64,000 nt of DNA from assembly GCA_951812585.1 (NCBI GenBank), contig OX638318.1, positions 276,819 through 340,818 on the forward strand. The letters run 5' to 3'. Below the pieces are notes generated by a model, which made no database searches, was not told the origin of the DNA, and saw nothing but the letters and a program-made list of their open reading frames with translations. A program made the position numbers and the translations under genes. Shown here piece after piece: positions 8,836 to 17,082 of the stretch. Source of the stretch: Rhodothermales bacterium. Its GTDB lineage: Bacteria > Bacteroidota > Rhodothermia > Rhodothermales > Bin80. The number at the start of each line of letters is the position of its first letter. Position 1 is the first letter of the stretch.

Positions 8836-11800
8836 TCACCAGTAAGCATCCGCGAGAAGATGTGCAAGTTGCTCACCTCGTCGAGAAATTTTCTCGAGGT
8901 CTACTTCACCCATGGCACGAAAGTCTGTAGGATAGCCAATCACCTGGTTTCGTTTTACGAAATCTTCTGGAAGTGATCCAACGTTGAGGTCTCGTTGAAG
9001 AGCTTCGTCTTTCATGCCGAGATACGGGAGAATTAGCGCATTGAGGTCGCCTGATGCACGTTGATCGAAGAGATGGCTCATTGTGCGATCCTGTCCTTTT
9101 CGGAACATCGCCTCGATGGCCCGCTTCATGCGGTTCGGCCAACCGTACGGAACAATGGCCCCATCCCACTGACCGTGACCCGCGTTGCAGCAGATGAGGC
9201 GTTCACATGGGTAAGCATGGGCCGTGTAGTCTGAGTTGCGTGATGGATCTAGACACGACGCACCAAGGTTGTCGTATATGCCCCCGTCTGTAAGAACTAC
9301 GCGTTCGGTACTTACTTCGTCGTTTCGCTGAAAGCTATACCGCTTGTGGAGGGCAGGAAGTAGCACCGGGTATGCGGCCGAAGCAGCAACGGCCGTAGCG
9401 ACAAGGACATCTTCCTGGACAGTCCCGAACCGCCAGCACGCGGAAACGCGACTGCCAAACCGGAAGGCCGTACCTGTCCGAAGCTCAGTAGCGTTGAGGA
9501 TCACGTCGAGACCAGTACGGCGGGGTTCATTCACTAATGCGTTGCCAAAGAGCTGTTTACGCAGAGCACCCTCAAACGCAGTTGTGCGGCTAGCCCAGCG
9601 GAGAAACGGTGGCGCAATTGGTATCGGTGATCTCTTCGCCCGGTTGGATGTCAACAGATTTTGACATACGGCTGCAATGCAGCGTACCAACTGAGCGCCC
9701 GCTGCAGCCGTGCCTGCTACAAGAAGAGTTGAAACTATAGGAGCTAATTGGACAGGTTTGAGCAAAGCTGCAGCTATATCCTTTTGGAGCCCCCGCCGCA
9801 GAAGTGCACAGACCCGCGCGTCAAAAGTGCTGAAGTCATCGTCGGAATAGGCGTACATCGCTGCAAGAACAGCCCCGCCGGAGACGGCAGAAATAACGCC
9901 TACTTCGTCAAGAATACCACGCGCATGGAGAGCCCGCAGGCAGCCAAGGTGGAATGCAATGGCGCGGGATCCACCACCAGAGAGGGCAAGGCCTACTTCT
10001 GACCGCCGTAACGAGGACTTGGCATTCGAGCTACGCAGGGATCCCGGCACGGCAGCGCTCGGGTCAGTTTCTACTCGAGCCTCACGAAAATCATTACGGC
10101 CGAACACATAAGTTCCAAGTCTGGGTTCCTCGTGAGGCGTCCCCATAATGGACAGCAGCAACCTACGCGGGCTTACCGGGCCGTCGGCCAATATTTTGGC
10201 TATGCCATGGAGATCGGTCTGGCTCGGAACAGGTACTCCGTGAGGATGGGTATGCCACATTCCCACGTAACGGACGCTGCCGCGCGACCACCGCTCTCGT
10301 TCCACATGGGCTGCTTGGGTGCCAGCGGTACCGCACATGAACAGATCTGGTCGCGCAACGCTATCGGAAGGTGGACCACTCACCTCCGTAATCCAGATGA
10401 CGCTGATTGCATCATTTCTTTCCCCAAACGAGAGTCCGCCAGTCTCGACATCCGGCCCGACTGCATCACGACTCCTCGTGATGCAGTCCTCCATTTGCTT
10501 CCAAGCTTGAGCAGACGTACGAATTTCGTAGCCGTGCTGGATGTCTTTAGTCACGATGTCGGGTGTGTAGGCGAAGCTAATGGAGAACTTACGATGACGG
10601 GTACTTGCCGGTACTGCACAGGGTTGACTGACGTAGTGTGCCGACGCTGTCGGAAGGTTCGCTTCCGCCTGCGGATGTTGATATCGACATAGGTATTTCC
10701 CTACCACGTTGAGCAAAAGGGCTGAGAGTGCAGATACATCGGCCGACGATCCAACGAAAGTTGGGCTCGAGCATCCCGGCTCAGGCTGGAAAAGGTTATC
10801 ATCAGACAGAGTCGAATAAAAGGCGTCTGCAAAGTGGCGTAGTGAACGGTCTCGGCAGACATCAATCTTTGCACGCCTGTACACATCTGCTGCTGCACCC
10901 GTGTGGTCAGGCGTCGCGACAACCGTAAGCCCGTGGGTTGCCTCGCGGCTGATTATCATCGAGACAACTGCCGCACATGCCTGCGGGTTGCTCTTTCGCA
11001 CCTCCTCAAGCTTCGTTCGGACACCTCGGGCGGCTGTGCAGTCAAAGACTACATCGGCGGCATCGGTCCAGTCGTCGCTAGTTAAAGCGGACGTGAGTAC
11101 ATCCAAGACGATGGGGACAACCTCAAGTCCCCGAGTGCCAGGTCGGATGGCACGTAGCTTAGCAGCGAGTGCCTCCGCCTTCGGTGTCCCAATGTCCGCA
11201 TCGTCATAAGGCTGGCGTACGAGAACACCAGGGGTTACTATCCCGTTGTCCCGAAGGATGAGTTTGGCCACCCCTGCACGCGCGAGATGCAATGCAACTT
11301 GGCCGCCGAGAGCTCCACAACCCCAAACGGCAACCACCTTTCCTCGGAACACGCTTAGGGGAGACGCATGGTCACGGCGGGTCACAATCTCTGGACGATC
11401 CTCTAGGACATGGCACCATGAGACAGTCGTACTCTCCGCCCACTTGAACATGATGTGTTCACACTCTTCTCCTATCGCCCGCAAAACCCTGTCATCCGAG
11501 TATTTGTTGACGATGAGCCTGAATCCCTTTGCAAACGTTGGCTCAATCCGCCATGCCGTCAAGTGTTGCTTAAGTTCATCACTGCCACGGATGCCTCTCA
11601 TTGGCGTGCCGATAATCACGTAGAGGGGGACATCTTCTTCGTTTCGCAAGGAAGCATCCTGAAGCAGAAGGAAGAGTTCTTGCTTTGAGACTCCTCGGAT
11701 ATCCAGAGCTGCTACGAGGTCTATCATGCGAGTAGGAAACTCCCATGGCATTGGTTGGGCGAGCAGAGCACAGGCAGCGATTGACCCAACTCTCCCATCG

Positions 11801-12378
11801 AATGGTTGGTCAGTCCACGCAATGATGTCGACACGGTACTCGTGGACAACATTCAAGCCAGCAAATCCGCACCAAGGCAAGCCCGTGACAACGGGTGTAT
11901 CGACGCGTGGTAAGACGCAATAGCGGGGTCCAGCCTGGGGATAAGTCACTGGTGGATGAAGGGCTCCACCTACGGGATCCAATTCGTTTAGGCTCGCCTT
12001 CTCCAGCCACATCCAAAGGCGGTCGACGAATCCAAACATTCCATCATTCGGATCCCATTCGACATCTGGGGCCTGGTAGAGACACAGGGAATGTGCCCAC
12101 TGGACGTGTGGCCGCCCCGCAAACCGTGTATGCCGAGTGCAGACCCACGGCTTGGAAAACGGGAAGTCAGCAGGGATCTTGACGAGAAACCTCTCGCGAG
12201 CGCGGAGGATGATTCCCTCGGGTACACGATCAAGATCGGCTGTATGAAGCGAGATGTCGAGACATAGAACACCGGCTGGCTCCGATGGCTTGACAATAGC
12301 GACAATGGTAAACGTACCTTTCCCTGCCGCTTGGATTTCGAAGACCTCGTTGAGAGCTTGGGTTTGTCCGTCGCTCAT
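8836..12378 (-). CDS. Four-domain E2 / E1 (ThiF) / JAB / patatin phospholipase fusion
   Basis: A 1180-residue protein. Residues about 10-150 look like a bacterial E2 (UBC-like) domain with HVQWAHSLCLYQ, the likely thioester Cys being C99. Residues 150-340 are unassigned; by analogy with CBASS Cap2 they may be a linker plus an inactive adenylation domain. Residues about 345-575 are an E1/ThiF domain: nucleotide loop GCGALGG (353-359), D377, and EPGCSSPTF with candidate catalytic C536. Residues about 625-770 are a JAB/JAMM isopeptidase: E645 (ETGG), H709 and H711 (HTHPHG), S719 and D722. Residues about 795-1060 are a patatin lipase: oxyanion loop GGGSRA (801-806), nucleophile S833 (AVSGG) and D1031 (DGG). 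All key residues appear present. Its start overlaps the MBL gene stop by 4 bases (ATGA). No CD-NTase or ubiquitin-like modifier gene is adjacent. A conjugation-controlled membrane-lipid effector in defence is inferred. Confidence 0.88.
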   Translation of the reverse strand: MSDGQTQALNEVFEIQAAGKGTFTIVAIVKPSEPAGVLCLDISLHTADLDRVPEGIILRARERFLVKIPADFPFSKPWVCTRHTRFAGRPHVQWAHSLCLYQAPDVEWDPNDGMFGFVDRLWMWLEKASLNELDPVGGALHPPVTYPQAGPRYCVLPRVDTPVVTGLPWCGFAGLNVVHEYRVDIIAWTDQPFDGRVGSIAACALLAQPMPWEFPTRMIDLVAALDIRGVSKQELFLLLQDASLRNEEDVPLYVIIGTPMRGIRGSDELKQHLTAWRIEPTFAKGFRLIVNKYSDDRVLRAIGEECEHIMFKWAESTTVSWCHVLEDRPEIVTRRDHASPLSVFRGKVVAVWGCGALGGQVALHLARAGVAKLILRDNGIVTPGVLVRQPYDDADIGTPKAEALAAKLRAIRPGTRGLEVVPIVLDVLTSALTSDDWTDAADVVFDCTAARGVRTKLEEVRKSNPQACAAVVSMIISREATHGLTVVATPDHTGAAADVYRRAKIDVCRDRSLRHFADAFYSTLSDDNLFQPEPGCSSPTFVGSSADVSALSALLLNVVGKYLCRYQHPQAEANLPTASAHYVSQPCAVPASTRHRKFSISFAYTPDIVTKDIQHGYEIRTSAQAWKQMEDCITRSRDAVGPDVETGGLSFGERNDAISVIWITEVSGPPSDSVARPDLFMCGTAGTQAAHVERERWSRGSVRYVGMWHTHPHGVPVPSQTDLHGIAKILADGPVSPRRLLLSIMGTPHEEPRLGTYVFGRNDFREARVETDPSAAVPGSLRSSNAKSSLRRSEVGLALSGGGSRAIAFHLGCLRALHARGILDEVGVISAVSGGAVLAAMYAYSDDDFSTFDARVCALLRRGLQKDIAAALLKPVQLAPIVSTLLVAGTAAAGAQLVRCIAAVCQNLLTSNRAKRSPIPIAPPFLRWASRTTAFEGALRKQLFGNALVNEPRRTGLDVILNATELRTGTAFRFGSRVSACWRFGTVQEDVLVATAVAASAAYPVLLPALHKRYSFQRNDEVSTERVVLTDGGIYDNLGASCLDPSRNSDYTAHAYPCERLICCNAGHGQWDGAIVPYGWPNRMKRAIEAMFRKGQDRTMSHLFDQRASGDLNALILPYLGMKDEALQRDLNVGSLPEDFVKRNQVIGYPTDFRAMGEVDLEKISRRGEQLAHLLADAYW

Positions 12379-13550
12379 GACCGCCCAAAGCCTACTTCCT
12401 GGGTGGGCGGGGCATTCGAGCCGCGGGCTGTTTGGATGGCAGCGGCAAGGGTAACCTTGAGCGAGTTGGCACTGTCGGTTGAATCATCAGATGTCTCGAC
12501 TTCCAAGAGGACGCATCCTTTCGTGTCGATTTTGAATACCACGGGTCCACCATGCTCGTGGGTGCAAATGAAGTGGTGCTCGGACGACACGATTTCCTCG
12601 TAGCGCTGGCGAGCCTTGAGGTAAGGCGGGTTTTTGCCTTTCTCATCCGAGAAGTCCGCCTCAGAGCTTGAGACTATACGACCGTCATCCCCAACCATCT
12701 CATCGAAGTCATCAAGAATGTCCTGCCTGAGGACTTCGTCATCGTCATCCTCACCCTTCCAGTACATAGCGCTCTTGGAACAGTGGTGGGGGGCGAGGAG
12801 CACGTCGGTATCGAGCCGCTCCTGCCTCCTCTTCTCCTTCGTCTTATCGACGATACGACGGAGTGTCGGATAACTAAGATCGCCGAAAAAGAGGGCTCGG
12901 CCCTGCCCACCGTCATTCAAGACCGTGATGTGGAGGGCGAGGCTGGTCTCATTGCGTTCGCCAGCGCTTCCATCCTTGAACGGGGCGTGAATAAACGCCT
13001 GGAATGCCTCACCATGATCGATTCCGTCGATTTCCGTGACGGTGTCGCTCGGGCATGTACGCCAGCGCTTCGGAAAATCTCTATACTTGCCTTTGGCGAA
13101 TACATCATCGTGGCCGATGACGAGAACCCGGTCAAGCGATGGCGTGTTGTCACCCTTCTCCATTGTGACCTCACGGCGGCGCTCAACCTCGTCTTTAAAG
13201 GCGCACGCGTCGTCACAAAGGTCCGTGTCATTCTCCCGGAAGATACACGGCGTGTGCCAGATCTGGCCGATGTCAACACGCTCAAGGAGATGGATGAAAC
13301 CGAGGACATGATCTTTATCGGGGTGCGTGAGTGCGAAACCGGCGAGATAGGGGCGGCCATTCCGCTTGGGAAGGAGCCGTACAAGTTCGTCTACGATTGG
13401 CACATGCTCCTCATCCTCATCCTCCGACTTGGAGAGATGGTGGAGGTCGACTTGCAAAACAGTTTCGTCCTTGTCAATCACTACTGTGGCGCTGTCGCCG
13501 GTTCCGACAGGCCAAAAGACGAATCCAGAATTCGGAAGCTCAAAGGTCAT
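12375..13550 (-). CDS. Metallo-beta-lactamase-fold hydrolase (ComEC/Rec2-like)
   Basis: 391 residues with the MBL metal motif in the form THPDKDH (H76, D80, H81), followed by FFGDLS (around 222) and APHHCSKSA (H255, H256). These match ComEC-type stand-alone MBL proteins rather than beta-lactamases. No signal peptide, so cytoplasmic. It is the first gene of the minus-strand operon and overlaps the E2-E1-JAB-patatin gene by 4 bases, which suggests fixed stoichiometry or joint action. MBL genes beside E1/E2/JAB modules are known from comparative surveys of bacterial ubiquitin-like systems. The C-terminal tail after about residue 350 is polar and ends in a Gly-Phe-Gly-Arg-Ser sequence. Substrate unknown; possibilities include a nucleotide or nucleic acid. 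The ATG at 13550 has no clear Shine-Dalgarno. Confidence 0.85.
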   Translation of the reverse strand: MTFELPNSGFVFWPVGTGDSATVVIDKDETVLQVDLHHLSKSEDEDEEHVPIVDELVRLLPKRNGRPYLAGFALTHPDKDHVLGFIHLLERVDIGQIWHTPCIFRENDTDLCDDACAFKDEVERRREVTMEKGDNTPSLDRVLVIGHDDVFAKGKYRDFPKRWRTCPSDTVTEIDGIDHGEAFQAFIHAPFKDGSAGERNETSLALHITVLNDGGQGRALFFGDLSYPTLRRIVDKTKEKRRQERLDTDVLLAPHHCSKSAMYWKGEDDDDEVLRQDILDDFDEMVGDDGRIVSSSEADFSDEKGKNPPYLKARQRYEEIVSSEHHFICTHEHGGPVVFKIDTKGCVLLEVETSDDSTDSANSLKVTLAAAIQTARGSNAPPTQEVGFGRS

Positions 13551-13617
13551 GTTTAAGTACCGTTTGAGAATGGGGACCGTGACGGGGTTGTAGGCCCCAC
13601 CAGAGACTACTACGAGG

Positions 13618-13684
13618 AAGCGTGACAGACTTGTGCGTTTTCGCGATCCGACCGCGAACCCTGGGCATCTGCCTTGTCACGCTT
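13618..13684. promoter_or_regulatory. Nested inverted repeats in the divergent promoter region
   Basis: Between the MBL gene (leftward) and the sigma-factor gene (rightward) lies a perfect 10-bp inverted repeat, AAGCGTGACA (13618-13627) and TGTCACGCTT (13675-13684). Inside it is a 6-bp inverted repeat, TTCGCG (13640-13645) and CGCGAA (13653-13658), with nearly the same centre (about 13650). The position in a 185-base divergent intergenic region makes this a good candidate operator or paired binding site controlling both transcription units. No -35/-10 pair could be assigned with confidence. Confidence 0.5.
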
Positions 13685-13735
13685 ATTCGTAGATTAATGA
13701 CAAGCAGCTAGTGCCCCGGACAACCTCGCACCTCA

Positions 13736-14503
13736 ATGCGATTGGTCATACCTGAACCATCGCCGCTGGACACAGAGTCCGACGCCGAACTCCTGCTCAT
13801 CGGCGCCGCGGGCGACGAGAATGAGCGTCGTCAAGCGACGAACGCCTTTTTCAGGCGCTACGCTCGCCAGCTGTACGGATTCTGCCGGCAATCCCAGCGA
13901 ACGCTGGGCGGTGCAGAAGTTGTCGACGACCTCGTCATTATGACGTTTCAGCGTGCGTTTAAACGCGCTGATAGCTACAACAGTGATGGAATCGTCGATC
14001 CGGAACATTCGCGCGCGCGAACTTTCCGATGGCTTACGACAATCGCAAAGAATCTGATGCGAGACTGGCTTAGGAGCAGTAGCGAGCACCATCCTCCTGC
14101 GCTTACGAGCATTGCCAAACCAGACAGGCAAATCGAAGGCCAATTCGCCCGTGCAGCAGAGGAGGCTAAGCCCCGACGGTACGCGAGGCTTCCAGACGAT
14201 GCTGTCGAGAAGATTCACGACCCAACTGCTATTCAGAAGTTCATCGGCAACGATGATGAATCACCGCTCACCATCTCTCCCGAGGGAAAATGCCTCCAAG
14301 AAGCGCTGGCAACCCTGGCGGAACGGGAACGGGAGATCCTTCTACTTTCGGCGCAGTACTCCATTGATGGAAAACAACTTCGGCTTCCACCGGACGTTCT
14401 GAACGGACTGTGCGCGCGCTGGGAAACGACGAAGATGAACGTTCGCAAGATTCGTATGCGGGCGCGCAACAAAGTCGAAGAGTACATGGCAACACACTGC
14501 TAG
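13736..14503 (+). CDS. RNA polymerase sigma factor, ECF/sigma-70 family
   Basis: 255 residues. Region 2 features appear at residues about 35-105 (FRRYARQLYGFCRQSQRTLGG, DDLVIMTFQRAFKRA, ARTFRWLTTIAKNLMRDWLR), which fit sigma region 2 including the promoter-melting segment. A region-4-like helix-turn-helix is at the C-terminus (LAEREREILLLSAQ, then WETTKMNVRKIRMRARNKVEEY). The middle linker is longer than in typical ECF sigmas. It is divergent from the MBL/E2-E1-JAB-patatin operon and followed by a 119-residue protein and an ImmA/IrrE peptidase. It may therefore drive the defence operon or be released by proteolysis of a neighbour; that regulatory role is inference. Confidence 0.8.
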   Translation: MRLVIPEPSPLDTESDAELLLIGAAGDENERRQATNAFFRRYARQLYGFCRQSQRTLGGAEVVDDLVIMTFQRAFKRADSYNSDGIVDPEHSRARTFRWLTTIAKNLMRDWLRSSSEHHPPALTSIAKPDRQIEGQFARAAEEAKPRRYARLPDDAVEKIHDPTAIQKFIGNDDESPLTISPEGKCLQEALATLAEREREILLLSAQYSIDGKQLRLPPDVLNGLCARWETTKMNVRKIRMRARNKVEEYMATHC

Positions 14504-14531
14504 CCTTCACCCAAACCTTTCTCGTAGCCAT

Positions 14532-14891
14532 ATGAAGAAGCGGATGCATAAGACCCGTACGGGCAAGACCCGGTCATCGGTTCACGAGTCGTCGCTAATT
14601 GAGGCTCTCAGGAGCGGTGGATTCATCGCCCCGGCAACAGACGAAGATGCCCGTCGATGCCTGGACCGGTTCAGCGATTCATCTACTAAACTGCCACCTG
14701 CTCTGCAGGATGCTGACGCTGCAGTCAGCCGCATCCTCGGAGAGAAGGTACATCTGCCGGAGCAATTGCTGCGTCAACCTGAAACCGAGCAAGCATACTC
14801 GCTGAGACGTGCAGCCAGAAAGGGAGGCTCAATCTCACCTGAGATCGAAAAGGCAATGCGACAGGCCCGCGAAGGAGAGGACAGCGAATGA
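14532..14891 (+). CDS. Small protein of unknown function between sigma factor and ImmA/IrrE peptidase
   Basis: 119 residues, not recognised. The N-terminus is strongly basic (MKKRMHKTRTGKTR), the middle is helical and polar (DARRCLDRF, ALQDADAAVSRILGEKV), and the C-terminus is acidic (ending EGEDSE). No signal peptide, metal motif or helix-turn-helix is obvious. It starts 28 bases after the sigma gene and its stop overlaps the start of the peptidase gene by 4 bases (ATGA). The gene order sigma / small protein / ImmA-type protease makes an anti-sigma factor or protease-cleaved repressor a reasonable hypothesis. It does not look like a ubiquitin-fold modifier, and it has no C-terminal Gly. Confidence 0.7.
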   Translation: MKKRMHKTRTGKTRSSVHESSLIEALRSGGFIAPATDEDARRCLDRFSDSSTKLPPALQDADAAVSRILGEKVHLPEQLLRQPETEQAYSLRRAARKGGSISPEIEKAMRQAREGEDSE

Positions 14892-15736
14892 GTAAGCGGC
14901 TGCACCTCACACGCAATCGCGTCCAAGAGATAGCTGATTTGGCCGAAGAGGTCGCTGGCTATCAATTTCCTGTCAACCCCATCGCCATCTTGCGAACTCA
15001 GGCTAGGATCTCGTTAAGGCGCGGCCATTTTGGCGACGCCTTTGACGGGCTTCTGGAGTGGCGTGAGGGGCGTTTCTGGGTCTACAGCAACCTTGTGAGG
15101 GTTGGCCCGCCTGAATCTGCTCGGGAACGGTTCACAATTGCACACGAACTTGGGCACTACTTCATCGATGAGCACCGTAATGCGCTCATAAGGGGAGTAG
15201 GTTGTCATCCATCCTTCAGCGAGTTCCAATCAGACGAGTTGGCCGAGCGCGAGGCTGATTTATTCGCCTCTCGCCTTCTCATGCCAACGTGGGCATTTAC
15301 CGCTGCCATACCGAAGAATCCGCAGGGGATACCCGACATTCTTACGCTGAAAAAACAATTCGAAACCTCGCTCACCAGCACTGCTATTCGGTACGTGGGC
15401 CTTGCCGGCTTTTTCTGTGCGATTGTGAAGTGGAACGATGATGGATTCGGGTGGCGCTGGACATCTCAGGAAGCCTACGAAAACCGGTATTGGAGTACGA
15501 TCAAGTCCGCAGATCGTCTTCCACGGGACTCCGCCACTCGAATGATCATGCGAGGGGAAGCATCCTCGCCCGGTTTCATCGAACGCGGTGCCGTGGCTTC
15601 GATGTGGTTTGACTACGTCGGCATGGGTGGGCAGCGCGATATAATCTTGATAGAGCAGGCGATTTCGCTAGGCCAGTACGGTTGCTTGACCCTTCTTCTG
15701 CCCGCGCCAAAGAATGGCCAGTGGCCTTGCCACTGA
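14888..15736 (+). CDS. ImmA/IrrE family metallopeptidase (COG2856-like)
   Basis: 282 residues. The zinc-peptidase motif HELGHYFIDEH (HExxH) is near residues 87-97, and EREADLFASRLLMP about 30 residues further on supplies the third ligand, as in ImmA and IrrE. The N-terminal part (about 1-85) is the usual family lead-in (VNPIAILRTQARISLRRG). The C-terminal third is a less conserved extension. Known members cleave or control a DNA-binding repressor after DNA damage (ImmA/ImmR, IrrE/DdrO). Here no XRE repressor is adjacent; instead the partner appears to be the overlapping 119-residue protein and the sigma factor upstream. It is probably a sensor/protease controlling this defence locus. Confidence 0.88.
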   Translation: MSKRLHLTRNRVQEIADLAEEVAGYQFPVNPIAILRTQARISLRRGHFGDAFDGLLEWREGRFWVYSNLVRVGPPESARERFTIAHELGHYFIDEHRNALIRGVGCHPSFSEFQSDELAEREADLFASRLLMPTWAFTAAIPKNPQGIPDILTLKKQFETSLTSTAIRYVGLAGFFCAIVKWNDDGFGWRWTSQEAYENRYWSTIKSADRLPRDSATRMIMRGEASSPGFIERGAVASMWFDYVGMGGQRDIILIEQAISLGQYGCLTLLLPAPKNGQWPCH

Positions 15737-15929
15737 CCTTACTGAAAAGTGAAACAACATTATTTCCAAGTATCCCTGAACCAAGGCTCCTCCTTGGGCT
15801 GGTAGGGGCAGGAATGCTGGGGAAGCACGGACGGGATCTTGGTTTTGCATCTCAAGGCGGGGCGTGAGCACGGTACGATGGACTCTTGTGCCTTGACCCG
15901 ATCCGTGTGGTCAAAGTGTACGTGTCCTT

Positions 15930-16790
15930 GCCAGGTCTGTAATTGCTTACGCGCCCTCTAGACGATAGCCAACGCAACAGGCGTGTCGACCGGGGCTGCG
16001 TTCTACGGCAAGCCCCGATTCGGGGCTTGCCGTACCCTACAGATTCCTGACGATGCCGAAAAGGATGTTCGACCCGGGTGTGGGTTTGGTTGCTTTTCTT
16101 GTTGGACAACTGGCCCGAGTAGCTCAGCTTCCGTTTTCGGGATGCCTTGCGCAGAATGCACCATTTGCCCCGTGGCCTGCTGTTTGTGCCGGTCGCACAC
16201 GCACGGCTAAGTCGCCATGGATTTGCGCTTCCTTACCAAACAGACATTGGGATATCACTGCTACGCTGGCTCCTGGCCCTGGGAATCGATCCCGATGTGG
16301 TCCTTCAAGCCGAAGCACCCCGTAGTTCCCCTGCTAGTGGACTTCATGTCTGGATCTCGCTGCCACGCCTAGTTCCTGGTGAAGGCTGGCGCCACGATAG
16401 TCGCCACATCCACGACCGGCGCTTTCCTTGGCCATGGGCCCGCGGCGCCCCAATAGCCGTTGACATGTCACCAAGACCTCCGATAATGCCGTACGAAGAA
16501 ATGAAGGGGCCTGCAGATCGGCGTTTCATCCGGTGCCTCACCCGGCTGCAGGTAAGCAACAGCCTGCATGGACAGGCTGTCGTCCAGGGCATCCTCCATG
16601 ACCGGATCGGAGCGACCATTCTACTGCTGCATGAAATAGATGCACAGCATGGTCTCCAACGACATAGGCGGACGGCCGCGCAATCCCCTGGGATGGAAGG
16701 GCGCGATCATCGCACAGCGTTATTCCACGGCAACAGGGCATCCATACGCTTCAGCAGTTGCTGCCTGCGCGTTTTGTGACCCGGTTGTGG
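15930..16790 (-). pseudogene. Decayed IS5-family transposase
   Basis: Read on the minus strand from about 16790 to 15930, three frames together give the typical order of an IS5-group transposase. The pieces are TRRQQLLKRMDALLPWNNAV, then RGRPPMSLETMLCIYFMQQ, then MEDALDDSLSMQAVA and PGEAPDETPICRPLHF, then a piece like GCFGLKDHIGIDS, and finally RVEHPFRHRQ near 16070. Several stops and frame changes are present, so it is non-functional. It separates the ImmA gene from the type ISP restriction gene and supports the idea that this stretch was assembled by mobile elements. Confidence 0.75.
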
Positions 16791-16915
16791 TAGGTGAGAT
16801 CTCCTAAAAGGATAACTGCTGCATCGGACACGCTCGCATGGCGTAAGGGGTATACGTGGTATGTATATTGGGACGTACTCATTAGATCCGAGTTTTCTGA
16901 AGCCCGCTGCTCCCG

Positions 16916-17082
16916 ATGATACTTTCCAGTACCTCCAGCCTGGATGATATTCTGGATGCGTGGCGCGAGGAGGCCGCTGCGGCAGAGTATAGCAAGAACG
17001 CATCAAGGGCACGGCATTTGAGCGGCTGTGCAAAGCCTTTCTCACGCATGATCCGACGCAGAAGACCCAGTATGAGCCCCCC
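16916..17082 (+). pseudogene. N-terminal codons of the type ISP enzyme, out of frame with the main ORF
   Basis: From ATG 16916 the frame reads MILSSTSSLDDILDAWREEA and then loses sense near 17000. In the next frame from about 17005 it continues as KGTAFERLCKAFLTHDPTQK and runs into the main ORF. This is the normal N-terminus of type ISP enzymes, so a single base seems to be missing close to 17001-17005. The main ORF alone would start at GTG 17083 and lack about 56 residues. This is either a real inactivating or phase-type mutation or a sequencing indel. Confidence 0.7.

Noticed and set aside
8836-13550. Straight CBASS type II call
   Set aside because: There is no CD-NTase or second-messenger-binding effector; only the E1, E2, JAB and patatin parts are shared with CBASS.
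14532-14891. Ubiquitin-like modifier for the adjacent E1/E2
   Set aside because: No beta-grasp pattern is visible, the C-terminus is acidic without Gly, and the gene belongs to the opposite transcription unit.
16147-16779. 210-residue plus-strand ORF
   Set aside because: It is antisense to the IS5-family transposase remnant, whose motifs are recognisable on the minus strand.
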